DNA of 64,000 nucleotides from Alteromonadaceae bacterium 2753L.S.0a.02 (lineage in GTDB: Bacteria; Pseudomonadota; Gammaproteobacteria; Pseudomonadales; Cellvibrionaceae), in assembly GCA_007827375.1 (NCBI GenBank), contig VISH01000001.1:1054001-1118000 (forward strand), written 5' to 3'. The notes under the pieces are model-generated. The model did no database searches and was not told where the DNA came from. It was given only the letters and a program-made list of their open reading frames with translations. Numbering within the stretch: position 1 is the stretch's first letter; every line of letters begins with the position of its first letter. Below are positions 1-7,760 of the stretch, piece after piece. The position numbers and the translations under genes are program-made.

Positions 1-326
1 GTGTCTACCAATACCGGCATGGTTAAGCCAAATTGTTCAATCACTTTTTCGATATCTGTCGCTTGATCGTTGACACCCAAATTAACAGCGACAACCGAAA
101 TCTGCTTACCGTACTTTTTCTGCACCCCCTCAAAATGAGGCATTTGTGCCATACACGGCTGACACCAGGTTGCCCAAAATTTTACGTACAGCGGTTTATG
201 GTTCGCCAGTTGTTGCAGGCTTTGCCATTCACCAGCTAGTGTTTGCAGTTTGAGGTCTTCCATACCTTGCGTCCAAGCGGCTAGCGGTGACAACAACAAG
301 ACCAGGACGCACAGTCGTTTAAACAT
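1..326 (-). CDS. Thioredoxin-like (TlpA/ResA-type) exported protein, C-terminus cut by the window edge
   Basis: Reading leftward from the ATG at 324-326, the product starts with a hydrophobic signal peptide (MFKRLCVLVLLLSPLAAW) followed by a redoxin domain. About 55 residues in there is FWATWCQPC, the active-site CxxC of TlpA/ResA thiol-disulfide oxidoreductases. The family works in the periplasm, reducing disulfides, often for cytochrome c maturation. The reading frame is open to position 1, so about 108 residues are visible and the C-terminal part lies outside the window. It is divergent from the AraC-type gene, with 68 bp between the two starts. Class assignment is firm; the specific partner is unknown. 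Confidence 0.85.
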   Translation of the reverse strand, partial: MFKRLCVLVLLLSPLAAWTQGMEDLKLQTLAGEWQSLQQLANHKPLYVKFWATWCQPCMAQMPHFEGVQKKYGKQISVVAVNLGVNDQATDIEKVIEQFGLTMPVLVD

Positions 327-394
327 CCTTTCCTCCAGGGGGTTCGTTTCATTTGCGCGAGTATAAATATGGGCAACTGCCAGGGATTGTATAA

Positions 395-1219
395 ATGCGA
401 CCTCGAGTGAGCACCCTTGCACCCTTGCAGGCTTTGGGGTTTGTTCGTAGTAATCCTCACCCCAAACTACGCCCATTCGTAAACTCTTATTGGCAAATCA
501 AGGCCCAGCTCAGCAGCCCCCGACAGGAGTACCTGCACCCCGATGGCAGTCTTGGATTAGTGTTCAACTGGGGGGACACCCAATGGCTGAGCAGCGGAGG
601 AAGCTATGCAAGCGGTGCCAGTTTTGACACAGTTAGCAAGTACTCACTCTCTCTAAAATTGGAAGGAATACTGAATTGCTTTGGCGTATTACTGAAACCT
701 GGCGTGGCTTACACCCTGTTTCGTATACCGGCTTGGGAAATCGGTGTTGGTGACACACTTAACTCTGGTTTGCGTCGCCACCTGGTACGTATTACCGAGC
801 AATTGAGCGAAGCCAAGAGCTTCCTGGAACGGGTTGCTGTCGTGGAAACCTGGCTCGGAAAAGTGATCGCCGCCGGCAACGCAGAATTCGGCCCTGCTCG
901 GGCCGCCATTCAGATGCTCCAGCAAGCCCCCGGGGAACTAGACATTGTTTCACTGTGTGGTCAGATGAATCTCAGCCGCCGCCATATGGAACGCTTGCTA
1001 AAACGCGACTTGGGGCTCACCTACAAGGAATATCAAAATCTGTTGCGCGTGCGCGTGGCTCGCAATGCCATTAAACGACGTTCACCACACTCCCTGGCAG
1101 AGATTGCACTCGCCGCCGGCTTTTACGATCAGGCTCACTTTAATCGTGCATTTACTGCGAGCATGGGAATAACGCCTGGCCAATACCGCCACCTTGTCAC
1201 TACCAGACAGAAACTTTAA
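395..1219 (+). CDS. AraC-family transcriptional regulator
   Basis: A 274-residue cytosolic DNA-binding regulator. The C-terminal about 100 residues carry the two helix-turn-helix motifs of the AraC/XylS family, ending in the signature-like region around AEIALAAGFYDQAHFNRAFT with a following GITPGQYR. The N-terminal part (about residues 20-110, with HPKLRPFVNSYW and HPDGSLGLVFNWG) resembles the sensing domain often found in AraC regulators of the DUF6597 type; its ligand is unknown. It is divergent from the thioredoxin-like gene, so control of that gene or of itself from the 68-bp spacer is possible but not shown. No strong Shine-Dalgarno sequence decides the start. Confidence 0.88.
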   Translation: MRPRVSTLAPLQALGFVRSNPHPKLRPFVNSYWQIKAQLSSPRQEYLHPDGSLGLVFNWGDTQWLSSGGSYASGASFDTVSKYSLSLKLEGILNCFGVLLKPGVAYTLFRIPAWEIGVGDTLNSGLRRHLVRITEQLSEAKSFLERVAVVETWLGKVIAAGNAEFGPARAAIQMLQQAPGELDIVSLCGQMNLSRRHMERLLKRDLGLTYKEYQNLLRVRVARNAIKRRSPHSLAEIALAAGFYDQAHFNRAFTASMGITPGQYRHLVTTRQKL

Positions 1220-1240
1220 ATTTTGGTGTGAGCCAAATGG

Positions 1241-1420
1241 TTAGGAACCACGCTCTCGCTTAGAGCGCCAATCCGCACCCAATTGGGCTTCTATGTAATC
1301 GCGAATAAACTGCCGTACTTTTTGCGATGGCGTGATGTCTTCAGCAGCACACAGTTGTTCAAAGGTGGCTTTTTTGAGCGGGTCAATCAAGACCGTGAGC
1401 CGTGCGGTTCGCTCTTCCAT
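1241..1420 (-). CDS. Ribbon-helix-helix (CopG/MetJ-like) regulator, 59 residues
   Basis: A small basic protein starting MEERTARLTVLIDPLKKATF, with a beta strand followed by two helices, the layout of ribbon-helix-helix DNA-binding repressors. An upstream ATG at 1468 is in frame, but the ATG at 1420 is preceded by a perfect GGAGG with a 7-nt spacer, so the short form is chosen. RHH proteins bind palindromes as dimers and commonly repress their own promoter. A perfect 19-bp palindrome lies 37 bp upstream (1458-1476), next to the promoter of the divergent permease gene. The regulatory link is inference from this geometry. Confidence 0.75.
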   Translation of the reverse strand: MEERTARLTVLIDPLKKATFEQLCAAEDITPSQKVRQFIRDYIEAQLGADWRSKRERGS

Positions 1421-1457
1421 GATCTTGCCTCCAGACGCTATCGTTTTAACTGGCTGT

Positions 1458-1476
1458 ATGTTAATCAAATTAACAT
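1458..1476. promoter_or_regulatory. 19-bp palindrome, probable RHH operator
   Basis: The arms ATGTTAAT and ATTAACAT flank the triplet CAA and pair perfectly. The site lies between the divergent RHH regulator and the permease gene and touches the -35 box of the rightward promoter. An operator for the adjacent ribbon-helix-helix protein is the simplest reading. Confidence 0.6.
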
Positions 1477-1503
1477 TGAATACAAATTTATTACAACTAT
1501 AAT
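1476..1503 (+). promoter_or_regulatory. Sigma-70-type promoter of the permease gene
   Basis: TTGAAT (1476-1481), a 16-bp spacer and a perfect TATAAT (1498-1503) point toward the permease gene. Its -35 box overlaps the last base of the palindrome, so bound repressor would block RNA polymerase. The transcript would carry an untranslated leader of about 210 nt before the ATG at 1725; I recognise no known riboswitch in it. Confidence 0.55.
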
Positions 1504-1724
1504 GCCATCAAGTACTCACAGGCCACCCGACACATCTGCGCCTGCGCAACTCCCCAGCGTCGCGACATGCATGCTCGCTGATAACGCCAAAACTCGCTGT
1601 TTTCTTGCCGTCGAATAACACCTGTAGTGGCTTGTTATCGGCTCGCGCTGTTGTCGCCATTTTGGTAGGGGTTCGCTTGCAACCCGGCCATCTGCAGTTT
1701 TTGTTTTTCTTTTGGAGGTTTCCG

Positions 1725-3050
1725 ATGTTAGAACTCACTACCCCCATGATGGTCTCCGGGGTAATACTGCTGGTTACCTTCATTGGTATTTTCACCGAGC
1801 ATTTCCACGGCGTAGAACGGGCAAAGTTCGCGATGGGCGGTGCCGGATTGGTTATGCTTGCCGGACAATACTACGGTTTTTATTCTCCCGAACTGGCGCT
1901 GGAAGCCATCGATTGGAACGTGGTGTTTCTGCTCGCGATTATGATGATTATTGTGTCGATCATGATCAGCACCGGTGGTTTTGAACATCTTGCGCAATTT
2001 TTAGCGAGTGCCAGTAAAGGTAATCAATTCGGGCTATTGGTACTACTGGGAACCGCCGTAACGATTATTTCACTGCTGCTCGATAACGTAACCACGGTGA
2101 TTATTTTTGGCCCGCTGATTATTATGATCTGTCGCGCCATGGGTGTATCGCCCATTCCCTACCTTCTCGCAGCAGCTCTGTTATCTGATACGGGCGGTGT
2201 GGCAACGCTGGTGGGCGACCCACCCAACCTTATGATTGGTTCTGCAGCTGGCATCGACTTCAACACCTTTATCTTACATATGGGTCCCCCGGTATTTCTG
2301 GCATGGATCGGTATTCTGATCGCGTTAAAGTTTCTGTTTGCCAAGGAGTTGGGCGGAAAAGTGGAGCATACCTTCGACAGCGTGGCGGCCTATAAAAACA
2401 GGCGCCTGTGGCAGAAATCTTTGCTGGTGATGATTTTGATGGTTGTGCTTTTCGTGTATCACCATGAACTGGGTTGGGAGCCCTGGGTAGTGGCCGCGCT
2501 GTGTTTAACAATTCTGGTATTCATGTCGCGTAAGGTGGAGCTGGAGCATGTCACCGCGCAGGTCGAAACACCGCTACTCATGTTTTTTATTTCGCTGTTT
2601 ATTCTTATAGGCGGCGTGGAAAACTCCGGTCTACTTGAGCAAGTGGGCGCAATGTTTAAACCGGTGATTGTTGAGCACCCGATGGCGGCGGCCTTGTTGT
2701 TGCTTTGGGTCGCAGCAGTGCTTTCGGCACTGATCGACAACATCCCCTTCACAGCAGCCATGATTCCGGTTTTAGTGGGCTTGCAAAACGATGGCGTCAA
2801 CGTAAGTGTTATGTGGTGGGCGCTGGCTATGGGCGTGGGTATGGGCGGTAACGGTTCGCATATTGGCTCCACCGCAAACGTGTATATCGTAACTATTTCA
2901 GAGCGCCTTGCTCGTGAAACCGCCAACCCGGCCTATGCGATAACTCCTGGCTTGTGGTTTAAAAAAGGAACGCCTGCCATGCTGGTAACCCTGTTACTGT
3001 GCAGTTTGTTTATATGGCTGGGTTACGATTACCTCCACGTAGAGCTTTAG
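1725..3050 (+). CDS. ArsB/NhaD-type ion permease (SLC13/IT superfamily)
   Basis: A 441-residue inner-membrane protein with about 11 hydrophobic helices. SDTGGVATLVGDPPNLMIGSA (about residues 151-171) is the conserved re-entrant loop of the ArsB/NhaD ion-transporter superfamily, and a second similar element (GVGMGGNGSHIGSTANVY) lies near the C-terminus, reflecting the usual inverted duplication. Members export arsenite, exchange Na+/H+ or carry anions; the substrate cannot be read here. The ATG at 1725 follows GGAGG at a good distance, so the 40-residue upstream extension in the same frame is rejected. Expression is likely controlled by the divergent RHH protein. Confidence 0.85.
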   Translation: MLELTTPMMVSGVILLVTFIGIFTEHFHGVERAKFAMGGAGLVMLAGQYYGFYSPELALEAIDWNVVFLLAIMMIIVSIMISTGGFEHLAQFLASASKGNQFGLLVLLGTAVTIISLLLDNVTTVIIFGPLIIMICRAMGVSPIPYLLAAALLSDTGGVATLVGDPPNLMIGSAAGIDFNTFILHMGPPVFLAWIGILIALKFLFAKELGGKVEHTFDSVAAYKNRRLWQKSLLVMILMVVLFVYHHELGWEPWVVAALCLTILVFMSRKVELEHVTAQVETPLLMFFISLFILIGGVENSGLLEQVGAMFKPVIVEHPMAAALLLLWVAAVLSALIDNIPFTAAMIPVLVGLQNDGVNVSVMWWALAMGVGMGGNGSHIGSTANVYIVTISERLARETANPAYAITPGLWFKKGTPAMLVTLLLCSLFIWLGYDYLHVEL

Positions 3051-3114
3051 TATCCTCTTTATTTTGCCAAGCCCGGAAATTATTTCGTGACGGCTTAAGC
3101 CTCTTTTAATAAAA

Positions 3115-3144
3115 AGCAGGTGCACCTTAAAAACGGCGCCTGCT
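3115..3144 (-). terminator. Terminator-like hairpin read leftward
   Basis: AGCAGGTGC (3115-3123) pairs with GCGCCTGCT (3136-3144) with one G-U. On the minus strand the stem is followed by TTTTTATT, which suits a rho-independent terminator for leftward transcription. No minus-strand gene is visible to its right, so it may end an antisense or small transcript, or act as a barrier to read-through into the permease gene. Confidence 0.35.
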
Positions 3145-3539
3145 CTACCCTTGCAAAATCAATTACCCCTGTCAATCAGCTTTTAAAATTAATCCCGACA
3201 CGCCTAATTCTGTAGAGAGCTGCGCTGCAGCTTCGAATTTTAATTCGGTTTAGCGCATATATAACCATAATTACAATCTCAAATGCCAAGCACTACCAAA
3301 AGAGAGAATGCTTCGGATTTTAAGCGACATTAATATTTATACACTATGTCGTCTCGCAAACAGAGAATTTCGCCGTCAATAATTTTGACCAAGGCGCCAG
3401 CTAATAACGCCAAACTTTATTATGCAGAAACGATTACCACCAAAATTTACATAACCAGCAATTTAATATCTTCCTCTTAAATTTAATTCTCACTTATACA
3501 AGATCTTTACAAAACATAATTTGCGACTGAATAAATTAA

Positions 3540-3585
3540 GCCGCGTCATAAATAATGATTTAAAACCCCACATTTTAAACGCGGC
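3540..3585. other. Nested inverted repeat (structured element)
   Basis: GCCGCGT (3540-3546) pairs with ACGCGGC (3579-3585). Inside, TTTAAAA (3559-3565) pairs with TTTTAAA (3573-3579), giving a two-part hairpin followed on the plus strand by a T-rich stretch. It could be a terminator or the end of a small RNA; no gene can be assigned. Confidence 0.3.
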
Positions 3586-3759
3586 ATTTATTCTTTCTAA
3601 TCTTCCACAATGTATTTAATTCGTCAATACGATATTCACGCTTAAACTGTTAACAAAGTGCCTGGACCTTCTCAAATTTTGTTGTTTCAATAGCCACGCC
3701 CAGAACTGGATGTATGCGGGCAATTTATCTAATAATTATTTATTCAAGGAGAATAAGTC

Positions 3760-4215
3760 ATGAAAAGACTGTTTATTTCAGTAGTCGCCGTAGTTTTCGG
3801 AGCTTCTGCGGGCCTTGCATCCGCTGCAGATAATCGCCAAAACTTTAATGGCGGTGGCTGTGATAATTATTATGCGTCAGACGTGTCTGATTTTAATCAC
3901 CAAACCAACGGTATTCGCAATGTTTCCAGCAGCAGCGCTTATGTTCATTGTGATTTAACAATTGATGAAGCCATGAATACCGGCGGCACCAATTTCGTTT
4001 GGGTACGCTGGGCAGGCACAGGCACCATGAGTTGTACCATGATGAGCCGCGACGTAAACGGCAATTTGGTAAGCACCGTTTCAAACAGTGGCGCACCTGG
4101 TTGGATTTCTATTCCGGCAGTTTCCGACAATGACATATGGGGCAATTATTCTATGTATTGCCTGTTACCCGCCAATGCGCGCCTGGAAACGATTTCCATG
4201 AGCGAGGTTGATTAA
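3760..4215 (+). CDS. Small secreted protein of unknown function
   Basis: A 151-residue product beginning with a typical signal peptide (cleavage predicted after ASAADNR, near residue 22). The mature part is about 125 residues, rich in Asn, Ser and Gly, with four cysteines (in GGCDNYY, VHCDLT, SCTMM and YCLLP) that could form disulfides in the periplasm or outside the cell. AAGGAG precedes the ATG. I do not recognise the family. It stands alone between long AT-rich spacers, so it is probably transcribed on its own. Confidence 0.7.
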   Translation: MKRLFISVVAVVFGASAGLASAADNRQNFNGGGCDNYYASDVSDFNHQTNGIRNVSSSSAYVHCDLTIDEAMNTGGTNFVWVRWAGTGTMSCTMMSRDVNGNLVSTVSNSGAPGWISIPAVSDNDIWGNYSMYCLLPANARLETISMSEVD

Positions 4216-4353
4216 TTGTCGTTAGTAAACCCGCAATTATTCTGATTTTGACAATCTATTTTATCGGCACAATTTAAATTAATGATAGTCGCGATTTATC
4301 TTATTAAAAGGAAGACTCGCGGCATTCGCCCGATAATAATAATTGCTGGATTA

Positions 4354-4383
4354 ATCACCTGGGTAATTTACTACCCAGGTGAT
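4354..4383 (+). terminator. Perfect 12-bp hairpin
   Basis: ATCACCTGGGTA (4354-4365) pairs perfectly with TACCCAGGTGAT (4372-4383) across a 6-nt loop. It follows the small secreted protein gene and precedes the next ATG by 40 bp. No long T-run follows, so a terminator is only one possibility; it could be a leader hairpin of the downstream gene. Confidence 0.4.
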
Positions 4384-4422
4384 TTGTAAACGCGTGTATA
4401 AAGATGGCAGGAGATCCAAATC

Positions 4423-5145
4423 ATGAAACTTACTATAAATAATATTGCGGGCATTTTCGTAATTATAATTAGCTCCGCCGCACTTTTAATAGCCATGACT
4501 GGCAACAAATCAATGCCACTGCAATCCCAGCCAATGCCATCTGCACTGCGCGAAAACCCCAGAACGGTTACGCAATTTAATGAACTCAAAAAGCAAATAG
4601 AGGATTTGCAGAAAAGTTTACAACAAACACACGAGCAACTGGTGCAACTGCAAACACGCCAATTGAAATTGGAAGACTATACCCGAAAGCAAGTTTCTGC
4701 GTCTTCGGAATCAGTAATACACGGAGATGCGTTTGAATCGCCCCCAGCATCACCCAGCGACGCAACCGCCAATGTCGAAGCATTGAATCGCAGCGATCAA
4801 CATCTCAGCTATCTAGAAGACATCCTCTACGAACAGGAACTTGATCCCGCGTGGTCATCGCAAATGTCCAATCAGATTAACGAGGCATTATCGGCAATTC
4901 CTGGTAATCTCGCCGATGCCAGTTATGTACAGTGCCAAGCGACACTGTGTATGGTTGAGCTCACCGTGAGCTCCGAAGAAGTAGACGATTTTATCTTGCA
5001 ATTTAACACGCAAATTGCGGATGCCTCACAGCAAATGCGCTCATTTGTTCACAACCGCGGCGACGGCAAACTCACGATGCAAATGTATCTTGCCAAGGCA
5101 GGGTATGACCTGCCCAACTATGCGCCCGCGCAGCAAGCGCCCTAA
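4423..5145 (+). CDS. Membrane-anchored periplasmic coiled-coil protein, unknown function
   Basis: A 240-residue product with one N-terminal membrane segment (about residues 8-27, an uncleaved anchor), then a Gln/Leu-rich coiled coil (about residues 50-95) and a C-terminal globular part of about 110 residues. The latter carries two close cysteines in VQCQATLCMVEL, which could form a disulfide. A GGAG precedes the ATG. The family is not recognised. The stop codon overlaps, tail to tail, that of the polyserine lipoprotein on the other strand (5142-5145), so transcription is convergent. Confidence 0.65.
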   Translation: MKLTINNIAGIFVIIISSAALLIAMTGNKSMPLQSQPMPSALRENPRTVTQFNELKKQIEDLQKSLQQTHEQLVQLQTRQLKLEDYTRKQVSASSESVIHGDAFESPPASPSDATANVEALNRSDQHLSYLEDILYEQELDPAWSSQMSNQINEALSAIPGNLADASYVQCQATLCMVELTVSSEEVDDFILQFNTQIADASQQMRSFVHNRGDGKLTMQMYLAKAGYDLPNYAPAQQAP

Positions 5146-6614
5146 TTTCGATACGCATCCCAAAGTGTCTGAAAGTAGTCTGGGAAACCCTGGCTTTCGG
5201 TTTCATAAAACCGATCGGCATAATCAAATAAAGCCGGCCAATTCCACATATCTTGAGCCCCCATTAAACGGGCCGCGAAAACATGGGTGGTTTGTGAGTA
5301 ACCGTTTACGTTGCGATAGGTAGCGCCCCAGGCACGGTTGTCGGCTGCGGGGCGATCAAAATGGCGAATGCCCCACTCAGGCATGCCGATATCAGCCACT
5401 TCGTAGGGTATAGGATCGGCACGGTCATCCGGGTTCCAGGCACTGGAATGTGTCATGTCCACTTCCACTTGAGACACGTAAAAATGTTGTTGGTCGTCGT
5501 GGAAAATAAAATGCTGTGCAGCATCGGCATACGCGAGAATATCGTCGTTGTGCAATACCTTTCCCGCCAAAAGCAGAGGCAATTTGCGGCCGAGGTTATG
5601 ACCACCATTGGCGTTCCATTGGCCGCCTTCGCGAGCGATGCCGTAGATGTCCAAGCCATATTGCACGAGATGGATCAACAACATTTGCTTTTCGGCATCA
5701 CTGTAATCCAACTGCAAGGCCAAGAGTCCCCGACCCGAGGTCATTGCCAAATCGCGACCATAAGCGGGCATGTTGTTTTGCGGATGAATATCGCGCTGGA
5801 TCCACTGGGTGCAGTGCTCCAGCCACACACGTGCAACGCTTGCGGTAAGATCAGCGAGGTCTGGCTCACCACCCAGCCGTGCAAAACTCCCCAACTGGCT
5901 GAAATCCAAATCGCTCGCTGTTGCAATAATCGCTTTATCGCCGCCGCTATAGGGTGGCCGGAAAGCGCCCTGAGGCGGCGCGCCGGCAAGCACCGTGAGC
6001 ACCACGGCGTCGCTGATAATCGGGCGCCCGGCATCACTTTGCATTGATATGGATTTTATAACCGAGCTACCAGCAGGCACCACCATCGACTGACCTGTGA
6101 TCCCGGGGTCACGGTTTAGTGTTGCCTCATAAGTCATATCCCGAGGGCTACTGTCATAACCCTGGTTCGCGCTGTTGGCCGGGTTGATCATTGTGCCGTT
6201 TTTTATCCGACCTGCATCCTCGTAGGATGCTGGGCTGATACCGGTAATGACGACATCGTTGCCATCGTTATGCACCCAGTAATCGCCATTGGCAAACTGC
6301 CCGACTGAGTAATTCTCAGCAAATTCAAACACAATCAGATCGTTGTAATAGGAGACCCGATTGCTACTTGTGCTCAGTGCGCCGCTGGAACCGCTTGAAG
6401 AGGAGCTACTACTGGAACTCGAACTACTCGAAGAACTTGAACTCGAACTATTCGAGGAACTGGAATTCGAACTACTCGAGGAACTTGAGCTGGAACTGCT
6501 ACTTGCCTCGTCGGGTGGTGAAAGGCTACTCGAAGCACCACCCCCACAGGCAACCAAAAAACTCGCCACAAAAACCACTAACGCGCGATGTAGCATGGGC
6601 AATCTCCATTTCAA
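5142..6614 (-). CDS. Polyserine-linker lipoprotein with a C-terminal helical domain, function unknown
   Basis: The N-terminus ends in the lipobox LVAC (Cys 23), followed by Gly, which predicts an outer-membrane lipoprotein. A polyserine linker (about residues 37-75) leads to a beta-rich region and then, from about residue 240, a helical domain rich in Trp, His and Tyr (WLEHCTQWIQRD, GQWNANGGHNLGRKLP, WGATYRNVNGYSQTTHVFAARL). This looks like the alpha/alpha-barrel architecture of polysaccharide lyases and related enzymes, but no catalytic signature was identified, so the activity is inference only. Polyserine linkers are typical of Cellvibrionales carbohydrate-active proteins. A second ATG at 6596 has GGAG in front and may be the true start. 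Confidence 0.7.
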   Translation of the reverse strand: MKWRLPMLHRALVVFVASFLVACGGGASSSLSPPDEASSSSSSSSSSSSNSSSSNSSSSSSSSSSSSSSSSSSSGSSGALSTSSNRVSYYNDLIVFEFAENYSVGQFANGDYWVHNDGNDVVITGISPASYEDAGRIKNGTMINPANSANQGYDSSPRDMTYEATLNRDPGITGQSMVVPAGSSVIKSISMQSDAGRPIISDAVVLTVLAGAPPQGAFRPPYSGGDKAIIATASDLDFSQLGSFARLGGEPDLADLTASVARVWLEHCTQWIQRDIHPQNNMPAYGRDLAMTSGRGLLALQLDYSDAEKQMLLIHLVQYGLDIYGIAREGGQWNANGGHNLGRKLPLLLAGKVLHNDDILAYADAAQHFIFHDDQQHFYVSQVEVDMTHSSAWNPDDRADPIPYEVADIGMPEWGIRHFDRPAADNRAWGATYRNVNGYSQTTHVFAARLMGAQDMWNWPALFDYADRFYETESQGFPDYFQTLWDAYRN

Positions 6615-6684
6615 AACCTCAGTGTAACGGCTCGCTCTGTGCTTGGCCGCGACTTTCGCCGCAGCGCAACAATTCCTTACATTT

Positions 6685-7272
6685 TTATAAACTTAACAAG
6701 GGCACATCGGGCAGATTGGCAGCGACCTCTTGAACGGTGTTTGAGTTCGATAACAATTTGACAATCAGCGGCAGCGGTTCCACCCAATAATCCGGTAAAT
6801 CCATTTCACCAGGTGTAGTCAGCTGAAACGCCAATTGCTCCTGGGGCGGAATAAACTGCGCGTTAACGCCTGGTTTATTTCCGCGCGCATCGACGCGGTA
6901 CCAGCCATAATCTTTTAAATAAATTGCGTTTAAACCGTGCAAGCAAAACGCTGCAGTTTCACTCTCTACGGTAAGGCGCTGATAGCACAAACCTGCAGGA
7001 ATTTCATTGGCGCGTAACAGTGCCGCCAACAAATGACTTTTTGCATAGCAAAATCCCGTTCCGTGCTGCAGCACTTCAGAGGCTTTACAGGTCAGAGTAT
7101 TTAAAGCGAAATCGCCGCTGTGTTTTATTGTATCGCGCACAAATTCAAAACAGCGTTGTGCAATTTCGGTATCGTCACGCGCACCTTCAGAAAGCACCCG
7201 AGCTTTATTAAATACCGCTTCATCTCGCCAGTCGATAAAATTACCGGCGGCTAAATATTCATGGGGGTTCAT
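6685..7272 (-). CDS. Transglutaminase-like cysteine protease-fold protein
   Basis: A 195-residue cytosolic protein of the transglutaminase-like superfamily. The expected triad is visible: Cys 75 in GTGFCYAKS, His 112 in CLHGLNAIYL and Asp 128 in YRVDARGNK. Such bacterial proteins are usually assigned as peptidases or amidases of unknown substrate. The frame extends upstream only to a TTG at 7326; the ATG at 7272 fits the usual family N-terminus, where a short lead runs into the IDW motif. It is divergent from the ArsR gene. The triad assignment is confident; the substrate is unknown. Confidence 0.82.
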   Translation of the reverse strand: MNPHEYLAAGNFIDWRDEAVFNKARVLSEGARDDTEIAQRCFEFVRDTIKHSGDFALNTLTCKASEVLQHGTGFCYAKSHLLAALLRANEIPAGLCYQRLTVESETAAFCLHGLNAIYLKDYGWYRVDARGNKPGVNAQFIPPQEQLAFQLTTPGEMDLPDYWVEPLPLIVKLLSNSNTVQEVAANLPDVPLLSL

Positions 7273-7403
7273 ATTCGTTGCCAGCTTATGATTGTTAGAA
7301 CACACAAAGGCGTCGATGCTATACAATCGGCTGTCACTTGAGATTTGATCAAAAACAAATATTTCTCAATTAACAATAAACTTTAACAAAATTGGCTGCT
7401 TTT

Positions 7404-7433
7404 TATATTTCTATAATACTAGAAATATAGTAT
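7404..7433. promoter_or_regulatory. Overlapping palindromes over the ArsR-GH5 promoter
   Basis: TATATTTCTA (7404-7413) and TAGAAATATA (7420-7429) form a perfect inverted repeat with a 6-bp centre. ATACTA (7416-7421) and TAGTAT (7428-7433) form a second overlapping one. A perfect TATAAT (7412-7417) sits inside, 26 bp before the ArsR start codon. This is the position and size expected for an autoregulatory ArsR-family operator. Confidence 0.65.
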
Positions 7434-7442
7434 TTTAAATTT

Positions 7443-7739
7443 ATGAAAAGAGCCACGCTAGAACACATCGCAAAACAGCTTGAATCCCTTGGCAACCCCA
7501 CTCGACTCGCTATATTTCGCGTATTGGTACAAGCCGGAGGGCAGGGCGCTTCAGTGGGTTTAATTCAACGGGAACTGGATATCCCAGGTTCAACGTTATC
7601 GCACCACATCGCGAAATTGGTAAATACTGAGCTGATCACCCAAAACCGCGATGGACGCACCTTATTTTGTTGTGCAAATTTTAAAGCGATGGATGCCCTG
7701 GTCGCCTACCTGCAACACAATTGTTGTGAAGGGATTTAG
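7443..7739 (+). CDS. ArsR-family winged-helix repressor
   Basis: A 98-residue regulator with the ArsR/SmtB fold: LGNPTRLAIFRVLVQAG at the start, then a winged helix with the recognition helix around STLSHHIAKLVNTELI and the beta wing NRDGRTLFCCAN. The Cys pair in the wing and the C-terminal NCCEGI could bind a metal or a thiol-reactive signal, but the usual ELCVCDL metal-binding motif is absent. It lies 21 bp upstream of a GH5-like gene on the same strand, so the two are likely co-transcribed from the palindromic promoter at 7404-7433. Control of a glycosidase by an ArsR protein is unusual. Confidence 0.88.
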   Translation: MKRATLEHIAKQLESLGNPTRLAIFRVLVQAGGQGASVGLIQRELDIPGSTLSHHIAKLVNTELITQNRDGRTLFCCANFKAMDALVAYLQHNCCEGI

Positions 7740-7760
7740 AAGGCGCGCCGGGTATTCAAT

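Larger units (their letters stand above)
3051..3759. other. 709-bp AT-rich intergenic region
   Basis: No convincing gene was found on either strand. It holds two hairpins, listed separately (3115-3144 and 3540-3585), and ends in a Shine-Dalgarno sequence (AAGGAG) for the next gene. Confidence 0.5.

Noticed and set aside
6361..6627. Open frames rich in Glu/Leu or Arg/Asn opposite the polyserine linker (also at 11276-11653 and 11352-11540)
   Set aside because: They are shadows of serine-codon repeats in the real genes; low-complexity composition and no ribosome-binding site.
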